Source: Lactuca virosa
Taxonomy: Eukaryota; Streptophyta; Magnoliopsida; Asterales; Asteraceae
NCBI GenBank assembly: GCA_928212115.1
Contig: CAKMRJ010005634.1
Location: 118,711,166 to 118,775,165, forward strand
DNA: 64,000 nucleotides
Reading direction: 5' to 3'
Positions within the stretch are counted from its first letter, which is position 1; every line of letters begins with the position of its first letter. The notes below the pieces were generated by a model that was given only the letters and a program-made list of their open reading frames with translations, made no database searches and was not told where the DNA came from. Positions 37,275 to 47,269 of the stretch are shown here, piece after piece. Both the position numbers and the translations under genes were made by a program.

Positions 37275-37388
37275 ATGGTTGGTCCACCATACACGCCGGA
37301 GGGCAGCGGTATTAGCGATGATGAGATTCGCAGTATGATTATGACGAAATGACCGCGGCGATCCGGAAGGCTATCCGGAGGATTTGGA
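37275..37388 (+). pseudogene. G3 gag start
   Basis: ATG opens MVGPPYTPEGSG, then DDEIRSMIM, typical of the Tekay Gag N-terminus. A frameshift near 37342 and the abrupt start of the 44-bp repeat end it after about 38 codons. The body of gag (capsid core and first zinc knuckle) is missing. Confidence 0.65.
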
Positions 37389-37828
37389 GTAGCGGATTGA
37401 GGAGTGATGTCATGGTTCGAGTACCATGATAAGTAGCGGATTGAGGAGTGATGTCATGGTTCGAGTACCATGATAAGTAGCGGATTGAGGAGTGATGTCA
37501 TGGTTCGAGTACCATGATAAGTAGCGGATTGAGGAGTGATGTCATGGTTCGAGTACCATGATAAGTAGCGGATTGAGAGGTGATGTCATGGTTCGAGTAC
37601 CATGATTGATGGCAGATCGAGAGTTGATGTCATGGTTCGAGTACCATGAATGGTAGCAAATCGAGAGGTGATGTCATGGTTCGAGTACCATGATTGGTGG
37701 CAGATCGAGAGGTGATGTCATGGTTCGAGTACCATGATTGGTGGCAGATCGAGGGGTGATTCTGTGGTTCGAGTACCATGATTTGAGGCGGGTTGAGAAG
37801 AGAGGACATGGTTCAAGTACCATGAAAT
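37389..37828 (+). repeat. 44-bp minisatellite (MS1) in G3
   Basis: Ten head-to-tail units. The first four are identical and later ones diverge. Each contains CATGGT-TCGAGT-ACCATG, a perfect 6-bp stem with a 6-base loop. There are no unique spacers. Confidence 0.95.
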
Positions 37829-38779
37829 GTGGCGGTGAGTGCTTCTGGTTTTGCCGGTTATTCCGCAGCGATTATCTAGTACAAGGTCGGATGTGAAAGA
37901 GTATGGGCCCAGAAGGCCAGGGAGAACGAGTTTTAGTGGAGCATCCCTTGATAGGGAAACCGAGTTAGCTCCAAGGGATTGTTGGTGATATGCCAGTCGA
38001 GTTGCAAGACTTAGAGATGAGTAGGGACAGTGCGTTATGGAGGGGTACGGTCTGAGCTGGAGAGCCGGCCGATAGTAGATATGTCACTTTCCGTGACCCG
38101 AGTGGTGCTATTTCCGTTTCTTGTGGGAGACGTAAGGGGTGTTGAGATATCGGTTTCTGAGTTGGGGTGAGCCCTGTGGGATCGCACTGATGGTGACTTT
38201 TCAATCAGAGTATCCGGCAGCAGGTCTGTCGCGAGGGAGTGATATAACTTGAGCAGGTTGACAGTGGAGACTGAAATGGTCAAGGATCAGGATACACCCT
38301 ATTCGAGTATAATAGGGCAGGTGTTAGCTGCAGTGTTGGGCGATCAAGAAGGGTATATCAGGGCAGTGACTCCTATTGTTTTTGAGAGGTATAAGGGGTG
38401 GAAATGTTGTTTTTGCTCTTATTATAAGGGGCATGATTGGAACGTTGGGCAAGGAGTCAAGGATGAGGAGTATGATGATTCATTATTTCCAGATCCAGAG
38501 TTAGTGTTAACACGGGACAGTTGGGAGGTCCGGTGAGGGTATAGTATGAGATCCTGAATGACTAGAGGCAGTCACGATGGTAAGTTCTGAAGGTTGCATA
38601 CGAGACCCTGGTATCTGGAGTTGTTTGATCCTTGTCAGAGAGATCATCGAGCGTTGCGTAGCACCTTGCGGAATTAGGTGCGATGTTACTGGTGGAGACA
38701 GCCTGGGGGATAGAGTGTTGGTGCACCAATTGGTGATGGTTCGAACCCCAAGCGGGGAAGAACCGAGTATTTTATTTGA
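37829..38779 (+). other. G3 interior without clear genes
   Basis: Sits where the gag body should be. Open stretches here (for example 38249-38536) do not match Gag. One Cys-Cys-His-like run (CCFCSYYKGH, near 38410) might be a decayed zinc knuckle, but this is weak. Confidence 0.4.
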
Positions 38780-39270
38780 GGAATCCGCACCTGCTGCTAG
38801 AGTTACCGAGGTTCGGCCAGTGAAGGTCGAGGCACCGAAGGCTCGCGGGAGAGCTTTACAGTTGACAGCGGAGGAGTTCCGCGCATCGCCCGATGTTGTG
38901 GTTGGTACTTTTTGTGGGTTCTGTACCTGCTTTGGTGATATTGGACTCGGGAGCGAGTCGATCATTTGTGTCAATAGTGTTTGGTCGACACATCAGTAGC
39001 CGACGAGAGGCGTTGAGTCGACTTCTACGAGTTTCCATAGCTGACGAACGAGTGGAGTATGTTACGAATGAGATTCGAGGATGTGTACTCGAGATCTTCG
39101 GTGTTGAGTCCCCGATAGATCTGGTCCCGATAGCGATGGGGGACGTGTGTATCATAGTGGGCATGGTTGGGTTAAGCCGATTTGGAGCTGTCATAGACTG
39201 CGAGCGACAGTTGGTGACGATACAAGACCCTAGTGGGGGAGTACTTACGGTGTATGGCAAGGGTACCTGA
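38780..39270 (+). pseudogene. G3 gag end and protease
   Basis: The plus strand reads KARGRALQLTAEEFRASPDVV, the normal link between Gag and protease. After a frameshift near 38915 it continues with VILDSGASRSFVS, the retropepsin active site (LDSGA), then SIADERVEYVTNEIRGC and the second motif region GMVGLSRFGAVIDC. It ends with the usual VTIQDPSGGVLTVYG and a TGA at 39268. The active-site residues are present, but the frameshift disconnects it from Gag. Confidence 0.82.
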
Positions 39271-39300
39271 TGTGGGTCGGCGTTTTGTTCAGCCGCCAGA

Positions 39301-39580
39301 GTGAGACAGAGTTTACAGCAGGGCTGCAGCGGGTTTGTAGCCTATGTGATGGGCACACGAGAGGCCGTTGGGAGGCCAAGTTCAATGGATGACGTTCTGA
39401 TAGTGCGTGAGTTCCCGGATGTTTTTCTCGAGGAGTTGCCGGGTGTGCCTCCCGAGAGGCAAGTAGAGTTTCGCATCGAGTTGGTTCCGGAGGCAGCGCC
39501 TATCGCCAAGGCGCCTTATCGCCTTGCGCCGCCAGAGACGTAGTAGTTATCCTCGCAGCTTCAGGAGCTGCTGGGGAAGG
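39301..39580 (+). pseudogene. G3 RT, N-terminal end only
   Basis: VREFPDVFLEELPGVPPERQ, EFRIELVPEAAPIAKAPYRL and, after two TAG codons at 39541-39546, LSSQLQELLGKG. That is the first 60 or so residues of a Gypsy RT. Directly after ELLGKG the sequence enters the 48-bp repeat, so the fingers, palm with catalytic box, and everything up to the integrase core are absent. Confidence 0.85.
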
Positions 39581-40190
39581 GTGTTGTGATGCTATGGGGA
39601 GCCGTAGTACTCACTAGTCAGAGAGGGGGTGTTGTGATGCTACGGGGAGCCGTAGTACTCACTAGTCAGAGGGAGGGTGTTGTGATGCTACGGGGAGCCG
39701 TAGTACTCACCAGTCAGAGAGAGGGTGATGTGATGCTACGGGGAGCCGTAGTACTCACCAGTCAGAGAGAGAGTGTTGTGATACTACGGGAAGCCGTAGT
39801 ACTCAGAGGTTGTTGTGGTGCTACGGGGAGCCGTAGTACTCACCAGTCAGAGGAGGGCGTTGTGATGCTATGGGGAGCCGTAGTACTCACTAGTCAGAGA
39901 GAGGGTGTTGTGATGCTACGGGGAGCCGTAGTACTCACCAGTCAGAGAGAAGGTGTTGTGATGCTATGGGGAGCCGTAGTACTCACTAGTCAGAGAGAGG
40001 GTGTCGTGATGCTACGGGGAGCCGTAGTACTCACCAGTCAGAGAGAGGGTGTCGTGATGCTACGGGGAGCCGTAGTACTCACTAGCCAGAGCAGGGCATT
40101 GTGATGCTACGGGGAGCCATAGTACTCACTAGTCAGTGGGAGGTTGTGGTGATGTTATGGGGAACTGTAATACGCACTAGTTAGCGAGAG
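39581..40190 (+). repeat. 48-bp minisatellite (MS2) in G3
   Basis: About 13 units, one shortened near 39810. Each has CTACGG-GGAG-CCGTAG, a perfect 6-bp stem with a 4-base loop; some units carry CTATGG. Because 48 is divisible by 3 the array is open for about 170 codons with a 16-residue repeat (core LRGAVVLTSQRE). That is a by-product of the repeat, not a gene. Confidence 0.95.
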
Positions 40191-40494
40191 GTTGTTATGA
40201 GGAAGCCTTCTTGATCAGAGTATGACACAGGAGGGTTTTAGGCTTGAAAAGCCCTACGCATGAGTTTTGGGAGCCTGGTGGTCGGACCAGGGGTGAGACC
40301 AGGGTCTCCTCAATGATTGGGAATCATTATATTCTGAGTAAGTGTGGACATCCAATCCGAAGGGATTGGATAAGTGAAGTACGCATGGGTTGCGGGTAAC
40401 AAGCTATGAGTTGAATGGGTCATTGGAACGAGCGATTCCAACAACGGGTAGGACCAAACTCTTGAGTTGAGTTGAGTCCTGGTGGTGTGTTGAA
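40191..40494 (+). other. G3 interior after MS2
   Basis: No recognisable coding sequence. Confidence 0.4.
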
Positions 40495-40547
40495 CAGACC
40501 GGACCGAAGGGTCCAACGATATAGACTGGACAGAAGGGTCCAACGAT
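40495..40547 (+). repeat. two LTR-type 27-bp units inside G3
   Basis: Two copies of the 27-bp unit otherwise found in the G3 LTRs, placed just before the integrase remnant. Confidence 0.9.
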
Positions 40548-40556
40548 GAGCATTAG

Positions 40557-41261
40557 ATGAAAGAGGTCGGGGTTGAGTCGATCTCCAGTTGGGACACGTA
40601 TTTACCCTTGGCTGAGTTTTCCTATAACAACAGCCATCATTCGAGCATTGGTATGCCACCCTTTGAGCTGTTGTATGGGAGGAGGTGTCAGACTCTCGTT
40701 TGCTGGGAAGAGGTAGGACAGCGTGTGATGGGTAGCACTGAGACAGTGTTGCAGACGACAGAGCAGATACAACAGGTTGAACAGAGACTACTGACGGCTC
40801 AGAGTCGTCAGAAGAGTTATGCGGATCGACGACGATCTGAGCTGGAGTTCCAGGTGGGGGACTTCGTACTCCTGAAAGTATCTCCTTGGAAAGGAGTGAT
40901 CCGATTCAGGAAGAGGGGCAAACTGGGGCCCCGGTACATCGGTCCGTTCAGGGTGACCGCGAGAATGGGCAAGGTAGCTTATCGGTTAGAGCTACCTGCG
41001 GAGTTGAGCCAGATTCATGATACCTTCCACGTGTCCCGGTTGAGGAAGTGTATAGCCGACGAGTCGGCGGAAGTACCCCTGGAGGATATTCAGGTGGATG
41101 CGAGCCTGAACTATGTTGAGAGACCGGCTGCGATCGTGGATCGAAAGATCAAGGTTCTGAGGAACAAGGAAGTGCCCCTGGTGCAGGTCCAGTGGCAACA
41201 TCGGAGAGGGTCCGAGCTGACTTGGGAGCCGGAGCGAGAGATGTGTGAGCAACATCCATAG
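40557..41261 (+). pseudogene. G3 integrase C-terminal part with chromodomain-like tail
   Basis: One open frame of 234 codons. It starts in the end of the integrase core (DTYLPLAEFSYNNSHHSS, GMPPFELLYGRRCQT) and continues through VGDFVLLKVSPWKGVIRF, GPFRVTARMGKVAYRL, HDTFHVSRLRKC and a type-II chromodomain ending SELTWEPEREM. TAG at 41259-41261 precedes LFAE-stop, where this family normally ends, so the stop replaces a late Gln codon. The three catalytic acids lie upstream and are missing. Confidence 0.85.
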
Positions 41262-41301
41262 TTGTTTGCGGAGTGAGACTTCGAGGGCGAAGTCTGATTC
41301 T

Positions 41302-41314
41302 AATGGGGGAGAAT
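41302..41314 (+). other. polypurine tract of G3
   Basis: AATGGGGGAGAAT right before the TGTAACATCC start of the 3' LTR. Confidence 0.85.
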
Positions 41315-43003
41315 TGTAACATCCGGATTCCCAGGTATATGATATTATTCATTATATTGAATTTTAGAGAGAGACTCGGCGAGTAGGAACCCCGACTCGC
41401 CGAGTTGGATCGCGATACGAGTGCCTGATTAATGAGGGACTCGGCGAGTCCATACGTGGACTCGGTGAGTCCACACTGTTTAATGAAACCCTAATTTCTC
41501 GGGTTTGTGCCCTATTTAAGGGCCCTTATGGCCGTCATTTGCGGCTACCAGTCCATAGAGAGAAACCCTAGAGTGCTGGAGCGTTTTGAGAGAGAAAGGA
41601 AGCCATTCTTGACCTTTGTGGTGTTGTTTAGCAAGAAGAAGGAGGTCCTAGCCAACAGAAAGCAAAGGAGGTTGCTATTCTGAGGATTTGAAGCTAAGAT
41701 CATTGCATTTGAGGTATTACTTCGGCTCATCTTCTGTTTTATGAAGAATATATGGATTTAGGGTTTCTTGTGCCCTTGTCTAAGTTGATTTGATGTCCAA
41801 ATAGTCCCTTCTAGTGATGAGGCTTTGGATCTGGATCCATAGAGGTCCAGAGAGCCTTACTCATCAAGCTTTATGAAGAACAATGGAGGTCATGACCTTG
41901 GGTTAAGGTATTTGGGCCTAAATCATCATTTATGGTCATATGGATGTTGCATGTGCATCAAGATTGAGACTTTACGTGATTATAGTGGTTGGAAAGGCCA
42001 TATCTATGGATTAGAGGAACAGATCTGACCTCAGAAGGTCGTTTGAGTGTGAGCATGGAATGTACTCGCCGAGTCCATGAGAGGACTCGACGAGTTGAGT
42101 CGGGTTGCCCCGCGACTCGCGATATGTGATGACCCGTGGAGTATAGGGTTGACTCAGTGAGTCAAGAGAGGACCAGAGGCGAAGAGGGCAGGCGTGTACT
42201 CGCCGAGTCACCTTAGTGCACTCGGCGAGTAGGGTCAACTGTGACCGTTGACTTTCGTTAACTTTTAGGGTTTCGGTCAACAGTTGGACTTTTGAGTCAA
42301 GGAGGGGTAAAATGGTCTTTTACCCTTCTGAGGGATCATAGAAGGGGGTTTAATCTAGCCTTTGAGAGCCATTACTTATTGAGGATATTTTGTACGTGAT
42401 TAGGCGGGGGCTAGATCAGTAGATTCGTGTGCGAGATCATCTGAGATACCCGAGGTGAGTCTTCTCACTATACATTATCTAGAGTGGTATTTATGTGTAG
42501 ACCAGAGGGTCTTGTATGCTATGTGTATGTATGAGATTATGTGCATTGTGTTATATGTATGCTATTTGTTGTATAGACCGGACCGGAGGGTCCAACGATA
42601 TAGACCGGGCCGAAGGGTCCAACGATACAGACCGGACCGAAGGGTCCAACGAGCTATGACCGGACCGGAGGGTCCAACGAGCTACGGGACTGGAGGGTCC
42701 CGCTGTGACACATCGGACCGGAGGGTCGTATTGTAGCCTCGAGTGGCGTATGTGTTGCATGTGGTATTTTGGGGAACTCACTAAGCATTTATGCTTACAG
42801 TTGTTGTGTGATGTGTTTCAGGTACTAGCGAGGATCGCGGGAAGGCGCCGGCATGATTCGTACACACACAGAGGATTTATTTATATGAGATCTTGGGACA
42901 TGTTTTTGTGATGATACAGAGATTTATTATGATTTTGTGATTTTCATGTGGTTGAAAGTATGTTTTGAAATAAAAAATTGTTTTGAAAATTTACGTCGTT
43001 ACA
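41315..43003 (+). repeat. 3' LTR of G3 (1689 bp)
   Basis: Same ends as the 5' LTR; TATTTAAG at 41513-41520. Three full 27-bp units (42574-42654). About 26 substitutions relative to the 5' LTR by eye. Confidence 0.95.
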
Positions 43004-43008
43004 ATAAA
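43004..43008. repeat. target-site duplication of G3 (right)
   Basis: ATAAA, identical to 34917-34921. Confidence 0.92.
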
Positions 43009-43026
43009 AGGTACTCTCCCTTCTTC

Positions 43027-43212
43027 TTAGAAATGAGAAACTTTTATCTTTCTGCCTACTTGATTCTTCTTATTCGTTCTGCTATTGATTGAAACTCTTT
43101 CAATCAACTCAGAATTATACTTAATCTTATAAGCATAACCATATTTACTAAACTTTAGTAAATCATGACGAATATCTTTATCACTCTTGTGGTGGACTCG
43201 ATCAACGCACAA
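43027..43212 (-). pseudogene. C2 integrase-like scrap
   Basis: The minus strand reads LLKFSKYGYAYKIKYNSELIERV, similar in layout to the DDYSRYGYIYLVKHKSETFEKF segment of Copia integrase (compare C1 near 8560). Its catalytic Asp is not present. It is the only trace of pol I can find in C2; it ends about 20 bp before the G3 insertion. Confidence 0.5.
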
Positions 43213-43770
43213 CCTAGTGTACTCGATATTCTAGTCCTTCACTTGACACTTTGCCAAAGAATTAGTCTAATTTCCAAATATGAAGTTTCTCATTCATTAC
43301 GCAACCAAGTTGTATGATTCCAAGTTTCTGTCCAATTGGAACTTGGGCGATGAGAAACTCTCCCTATTTGGTAAATTCTCGACATTTCCACAAATAACAT
43401 AATTAAGAATCAAATCCATCATTGCTAATAATAGAAACATTCAAACATCAATTTTTCATACACGTCATTCCAAGGATAAATAAATAAGATAAAATCAAAA
43501 TTTATTTTATTGCGGAAAAATTTGTCCTTACAATGCAATTCAACTGAAAACTATGCTATTACATATTTCTTAGCAATCTTTCCTAACTCTAAAGTAGCAG
43601 CTCAAAAATCCGATCCTCGAATCCATGCGATCTAAATCCATTTCTTCATGATCAGATTTAGCATGCTTCTTCCTTAAGCTTCCTTTCTTTTCTTCGATCC
43701 TACAAAACATCAAAATGTAATCTTATAACATCATGTATTAAGAATCAAAAATAGGAACTTATAGATTTAG
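43213..43770 (-). other. C2 sequence between gag and the integrase scrap
   Basis: Where protease should be. No DTG/DSG site or other motif is visible; AT-rich. Confidence 0.4.
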
Positions 43771-44436
43771 TTAATGGATTTTACCTGAAGTGGAGCCATA
43801 CTTCTTGACTCTCTCATTTCTTAGATCTCTCAGGTAAATAGGGCAGCTTCGTCTCCAATGCCCCTTCTCTTGGCAATAAAAGCAAATGGACTCCTTTGGC
43901 ACATTAGATGGGACAATCTCATACTTAGTCCTTTCTGGACTTCCAATGTTGCCAGTGTCCATTGAAGCTTGGGAGTTTGATTCACCAGACAAATTTGCTT
44001 GACCAGCACGCCAAATCATTGTTGATTCAGCAGCTATAAGCAAATATGTGAGATCAATTAGGGTCACGTCGTGTTCCATCATATAGTGCTCTCTTACGAA
44101 CTCACTATATGATTCGGGAAGTGACTGAAGAACCCAATCAACAGCCAACTCACCTGAAATATCGACACCCAACATCCTTAACCTGTCAATGTGCGACTTT
44201 ATCTCTAAGACGTGTGCACACATAGGTTTCCCATCTTCGTGTTTACTTGCCAAAAGGGCTTGAGTGAGCTTGAACTTTTCAAGCCTTCGAACTTGTAGGT
44301 TAGGGAGAATAATTGGAGGAGATGGAGGAAGTGAAGCATGATCTCTTGTTCCTCGATCATATCATGGAACATCATCTTTATTTGTAAAGCTTGTTCCATG
44401 GGATTTGGGAAGACCATGATTGTCAGAACTAGACAT
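43771..44436 (-). pseudogene. C2 gag with one in-frame TGA
   Basis: Copia Gag (UBN2 type), 222 codons from ATG at 44436 to the stop at 43771. The only lesion I see is TGA at codon 25 (44362-44364), where CGA is plausible. Downstream of it the frame holds the Gag core (HVLEIKSHIDRLRMLGVDIS, then AVDWVLQSLPESYSEFV) and an intact CCHC zinc knuckle, CFYCQEKGHWRRSC, at about 43878-43837. Gag forms the particle and binds genomic RNA. The near-intact state fits the recent movement shown by the LTRs. A downstream Met (44253) could give an N-truncated protein. Confidence 0.85.
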
Positions 44437-45947
44437 CTACAAAACGGGAGAAAATTCAAGTTAAGTTGATTGGGTCCTTAATAAAACACCCAAATGAGAT
44501 ATTAAGGCTAGGATCCAACACAATACTCTACAAACTAGAAGAGGGATGCTGTAATCTAGTTGCAGAATATTTGAAGGTAGGTAAATGACGATTTACCAAT
44601 TTCCACCATCAAAAACGAAAAATGAAGTTTAAGTTTTAAATGAATTGAAACTCCTAGATCTTTTTGAGATTCATTGAACCTTTCAATGGCATGTTTAATA
44701 TCGATTATGCCCTTCATATTTGTGACTGGGATGCCGAGGATCACAAACAAGGTGTGAATAACCATACGAATCACGTGGTGCACCCAATGCTACTATCACC
44801 TAATCAATGTGCCGGTTAGCCACACACGCTCCATTGATCTATGATAAACATCGAGCCACCCTTCGCCACCAATGTCAATGCCAAATTAGTGTGTCGGTTA
44901 ACCACACACGCTCCACTAACGTTCGCCAAGGGTACGAAGTGTAATTCCATGGATTTGCATACAATTTCACATTTTTCCTAAAGTAACTGTGATTTGGGAA
45001 TTTTTAAAAACATGTAGTTACTTTGTACTTCATTATACTTATAATGGAAGGTTTCGTCCTATCCTACCCGTTCGGCTAACGACCCTCCACTAGTCAAGAG
45101 TGCGGTGGGTAAGAGTGGATACCCATTCAATCGCCATTTTATAGGCAATTTCCTTAAACACCCCTTATAGACCAGCTTCGTGAATGAGGCCTACTAACGG
45201 TAAGACTGACTGTTTACTCATACATATATATAATATTAGACTTTTAATGTTATATATAGTATAGGGTGTATTTTATACTTTTAAAATACTAGGTGGTCTA
45301 ATTTAATAAATTATACTTTTAATTTAATTAAATTTAAACCAAAACTTTATGGAATTATTAACTCTCTTTTAATTATACATTTTAATTAATTAATAAAACT
45401 ATAAGGGTGTAATTTGAACTTTTCAAAATAATAGGGTTTTAATCATATTTAACTTTTTCGAAAAATTAAAACTTTTTAATTTTAAATTCTTAAATATTAA
45501 AATATTGATTTAATAATTATCCAAAATTAAACAATTAATTTAAAATTATTAAATCTTGTAGGATTATCTATTAAATTAAACAATTAATTTAATCTAATCC
45601 CATATCCCCTAAGATTTGAAAATTTATGGAATGGGATAATTCATAAGATCTTTAATTATCTATTTAAGGAATCAATGATAATTACAAGATATGACATTAT
45701 CCAAATCCCTAAAATTTGGGAATCCTATCTAGGGGACAAGACAAATTTCGAAATTCTAGGGTTAGACAACCCTAAAATCGAAATCTTGGGGCCAAAGGAA
45801 AGGGTTTAGGAAACCCTACCAAAATTTCGAAATCTAGGGTTTAGAAACCCTAATTTCGAAAATCAAGCCTCCAGGGTTTATTAGCCATAAATCCTAATTG
45901 TCATATTCATACATTTGTATCAAATCTAATTGAAAACAAAAACCTAA
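44437..45947 (-). other. C2 leader
   Basis: 1.5-kb noncoding leader between primer-binding site and gag. It carries two GTGTCGGTTA/GTGCCGGTTA...CCACACACGCTCC blocks near 44810 and 44893, also found in the C1 leader. No ORF. Confidence 0.7.
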
Positions 45948-45960
45948 GGCTCTGATACCA
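45948..45960 (-). other. primer-binding site of C2
   Basis: Minus-strand TGGTATCAGAGCC, one base from the LTR end; complement of iMet tRNA. Confidence 0.92.
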
Positions 45961-45961
45961 C

Positions 45962-46778
45962 TGATTGGTTTTATACAAACAATCCTATGTGTGCATGCAA
46001 CCCTAATTGGATCTATGTTTTCACTATTAGACATACAAATTTATGAACACAAAAAGAAACCTGGAATGCTCCTATAATTTTCAAAATCTATATAGGAGAA
46101 TAGAATACGTACCTTTTGTTGTTATATAGCAATAACAACTAGTTCCTTGAATTTCCTTAGCTCTTGAAAGCAAGTACCACAAGTGTAGTACCTCTAATGG
46201 CTCACAAACACACTAGGTGAAAGGATGAATATGGGAGAGAGGAGAGAAGGGTATCTTGCTCTTTAATTCGTCCCTTTTAGGGTTTCCCAAGGCTTGGACG
46301 AATTCTAGTGCCTTAGGGTGCTATTTATACTGGAGGCTAGCTAGGGTTTCAAGGTGGAAACCCTAATCCCTTAGCTTAGGGCCCAAGCAAATCCATGGAC
46401 TCCTTTCCTTAAGCCCTTGGACGAAAACTCCTAGATCCTTCTAGGATTTTCGGCCAAGCCTTAATAAAGGTGATCCAATGGCCCAAAGCCTCAACTATTG
46501 AATAATTACAAAACATCCCCTATACTTTTAATCAGTTCCTTTAATCCCAAAATTAATTCTAAATTAATTTCTGATTAAATACTAATTAATAATATGATTC
46601 CAAATTATTATATTAATCATATAATATAATAAATAAATCATATTTATGCTCTAATCAACCTCTCTCCTCAACTGTCATCCTGTCTAGTCACCCGTGTGAA
46701 GGCAACCCAAAAGGACCATGCTCACAATCGGGTCAAGTACATACCAAAATAGTTATGGACTTAGACACTAATCCAACA
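45962..46778 (-). repeat. 5' LTR of C2 (817 bp)
   Basis: Same length as the 3' LTR and almost identical. I see four differences: two near the inner end, one at about 46647 and one at about 46692. Confidence 0.95.
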
Positions 46779-46783
46779 GTTCT
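46779..46783. repeat. target-site duplication of C2 (right)
   Basis: GTTCT, identical to 31035-31039; it lies in the RNase H region of G1. Confidence 0.92.
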
Positions 46784-47269
46784 TGTATCACCGCATCTTT
46801 CAATTTTCGGAATGCTTCTTGACAACGTGAATCCTATCTCCAAGTTTTGTCTTTCTTTAAAAGATCGGTCAAGGGGGCCGCCTGACTAGAGTATCCTTTG
46901 ATAAAATGCCGATCACAATTAACCAGACTAAGGATCGATCGAAGTTCGGTTACCTTGGTTGGTTCCTCCCAATCTCAAATGGATTTGATCTTCCCTTCGT
47001 CCATCATTAATCCTCCATCTCTGATTTTGTGACCCAAAAACTCCACTTCCTGTTGTGCGAATGAGCATTTCTCTATTTTCACATAAAGTTGGTTTTCTCG
47101 TAATACTTGAAATACCTGCATCAAGTGGGAAAAATGTTCCTCCAAAGAGTGGCTATATACCACGATATCGTCTAAATATACCACCACAAACTTGTCGAGG
47201 AATGGTTGGAATGACTTATTCATTAGAGTAGAAAACGTGGCGGGGCGTTAGTCAAGCCGAATGACATGA
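46784..47269 (-). pseudogene. G1 RT palm and start of RNase H
   Basis: The minus strand reads MNKSFQPFLDKFVVVYLDDIVVYS with the catalytic YLDD box intact, then EEHFSHLMQVFQVLRENQLYV and FLGHKIRDGGLMMDEGKI. A TGA follows IKSI, where CGA would be expected, and further motifs run up to the C2 insertion site at KDAVIQE. The piece continues at 31034. Confidence 0.85.

Larger units (their letters stand above)
34922..43003 (+). mobile_element. Gypsy element G3 (Tekay-like), pol-deleted, minisatellite-rich, innermost layer
   Basis: 8082 bp with LTRs 34922-36664 and 41315-43003 and the exact duplication ATAAA. Primer-binding site 36668-36680, polypurine tract 41302-41314. The interior holds a gag start (37275), a 44-bp minisatellite, a gag end and protease (38780-39270), the first part of RT (39301-39580), a 48-bp minisatellite, and the integrase C-terminus with chromodomain tail (40557-41261). 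The RT palm, RNase H and integrase core are missing. The LTRs differ in length by exactly two 27-bp repeat units. It cannot encode its own RT. Confidence 0.93.
31040..46778 (-). mobile_element. Copia element C2, gag-only non-autonomous copy, middle layer of the nest
   Basis: Two 817-bp LTRs (45962-46778 at the 5' end, 31040-31856 at the 3' end), flanked by the exact duplication GTTCT. A primer-binding site for iMet tRNA lies at 45948-45960 and a polypurine tract at 31857-31869. Without the inserted G3 it is about 7.65 kb. It encodes gag (43771-44436, one in-frame TGA) and a short integrase-like scrap (43027-43212), but no protease, RT or RNase H can be found; about 3 kb of noncoding sequence follows instead. 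The LTRs differ at only about four positions by eye, so it moved recently, presumably using proteins from a relative. Confidence 0.92.

Noticed and set aside
37389..37828. Regular palindromic repeats resembling a CRISPR array
   Set aside because: Units are head to tail with no unique spacers, and the repeat lies within a plant Gypsy element; it is a minisatellite.
39586..40104. 172-codon repeat protein
   Set aside because: The frame is open only because the 48-bp unit is divisible by three and lacks stops; it lies in the place of deleted RT and has no other sign of coding.
45948..45960. tRNA-like sequences at 12292, 36668, 45948, 49571 and 57939
   Set aside because: These are 12-13 base primer-binding sites next to LTRs, not tRNA genes.
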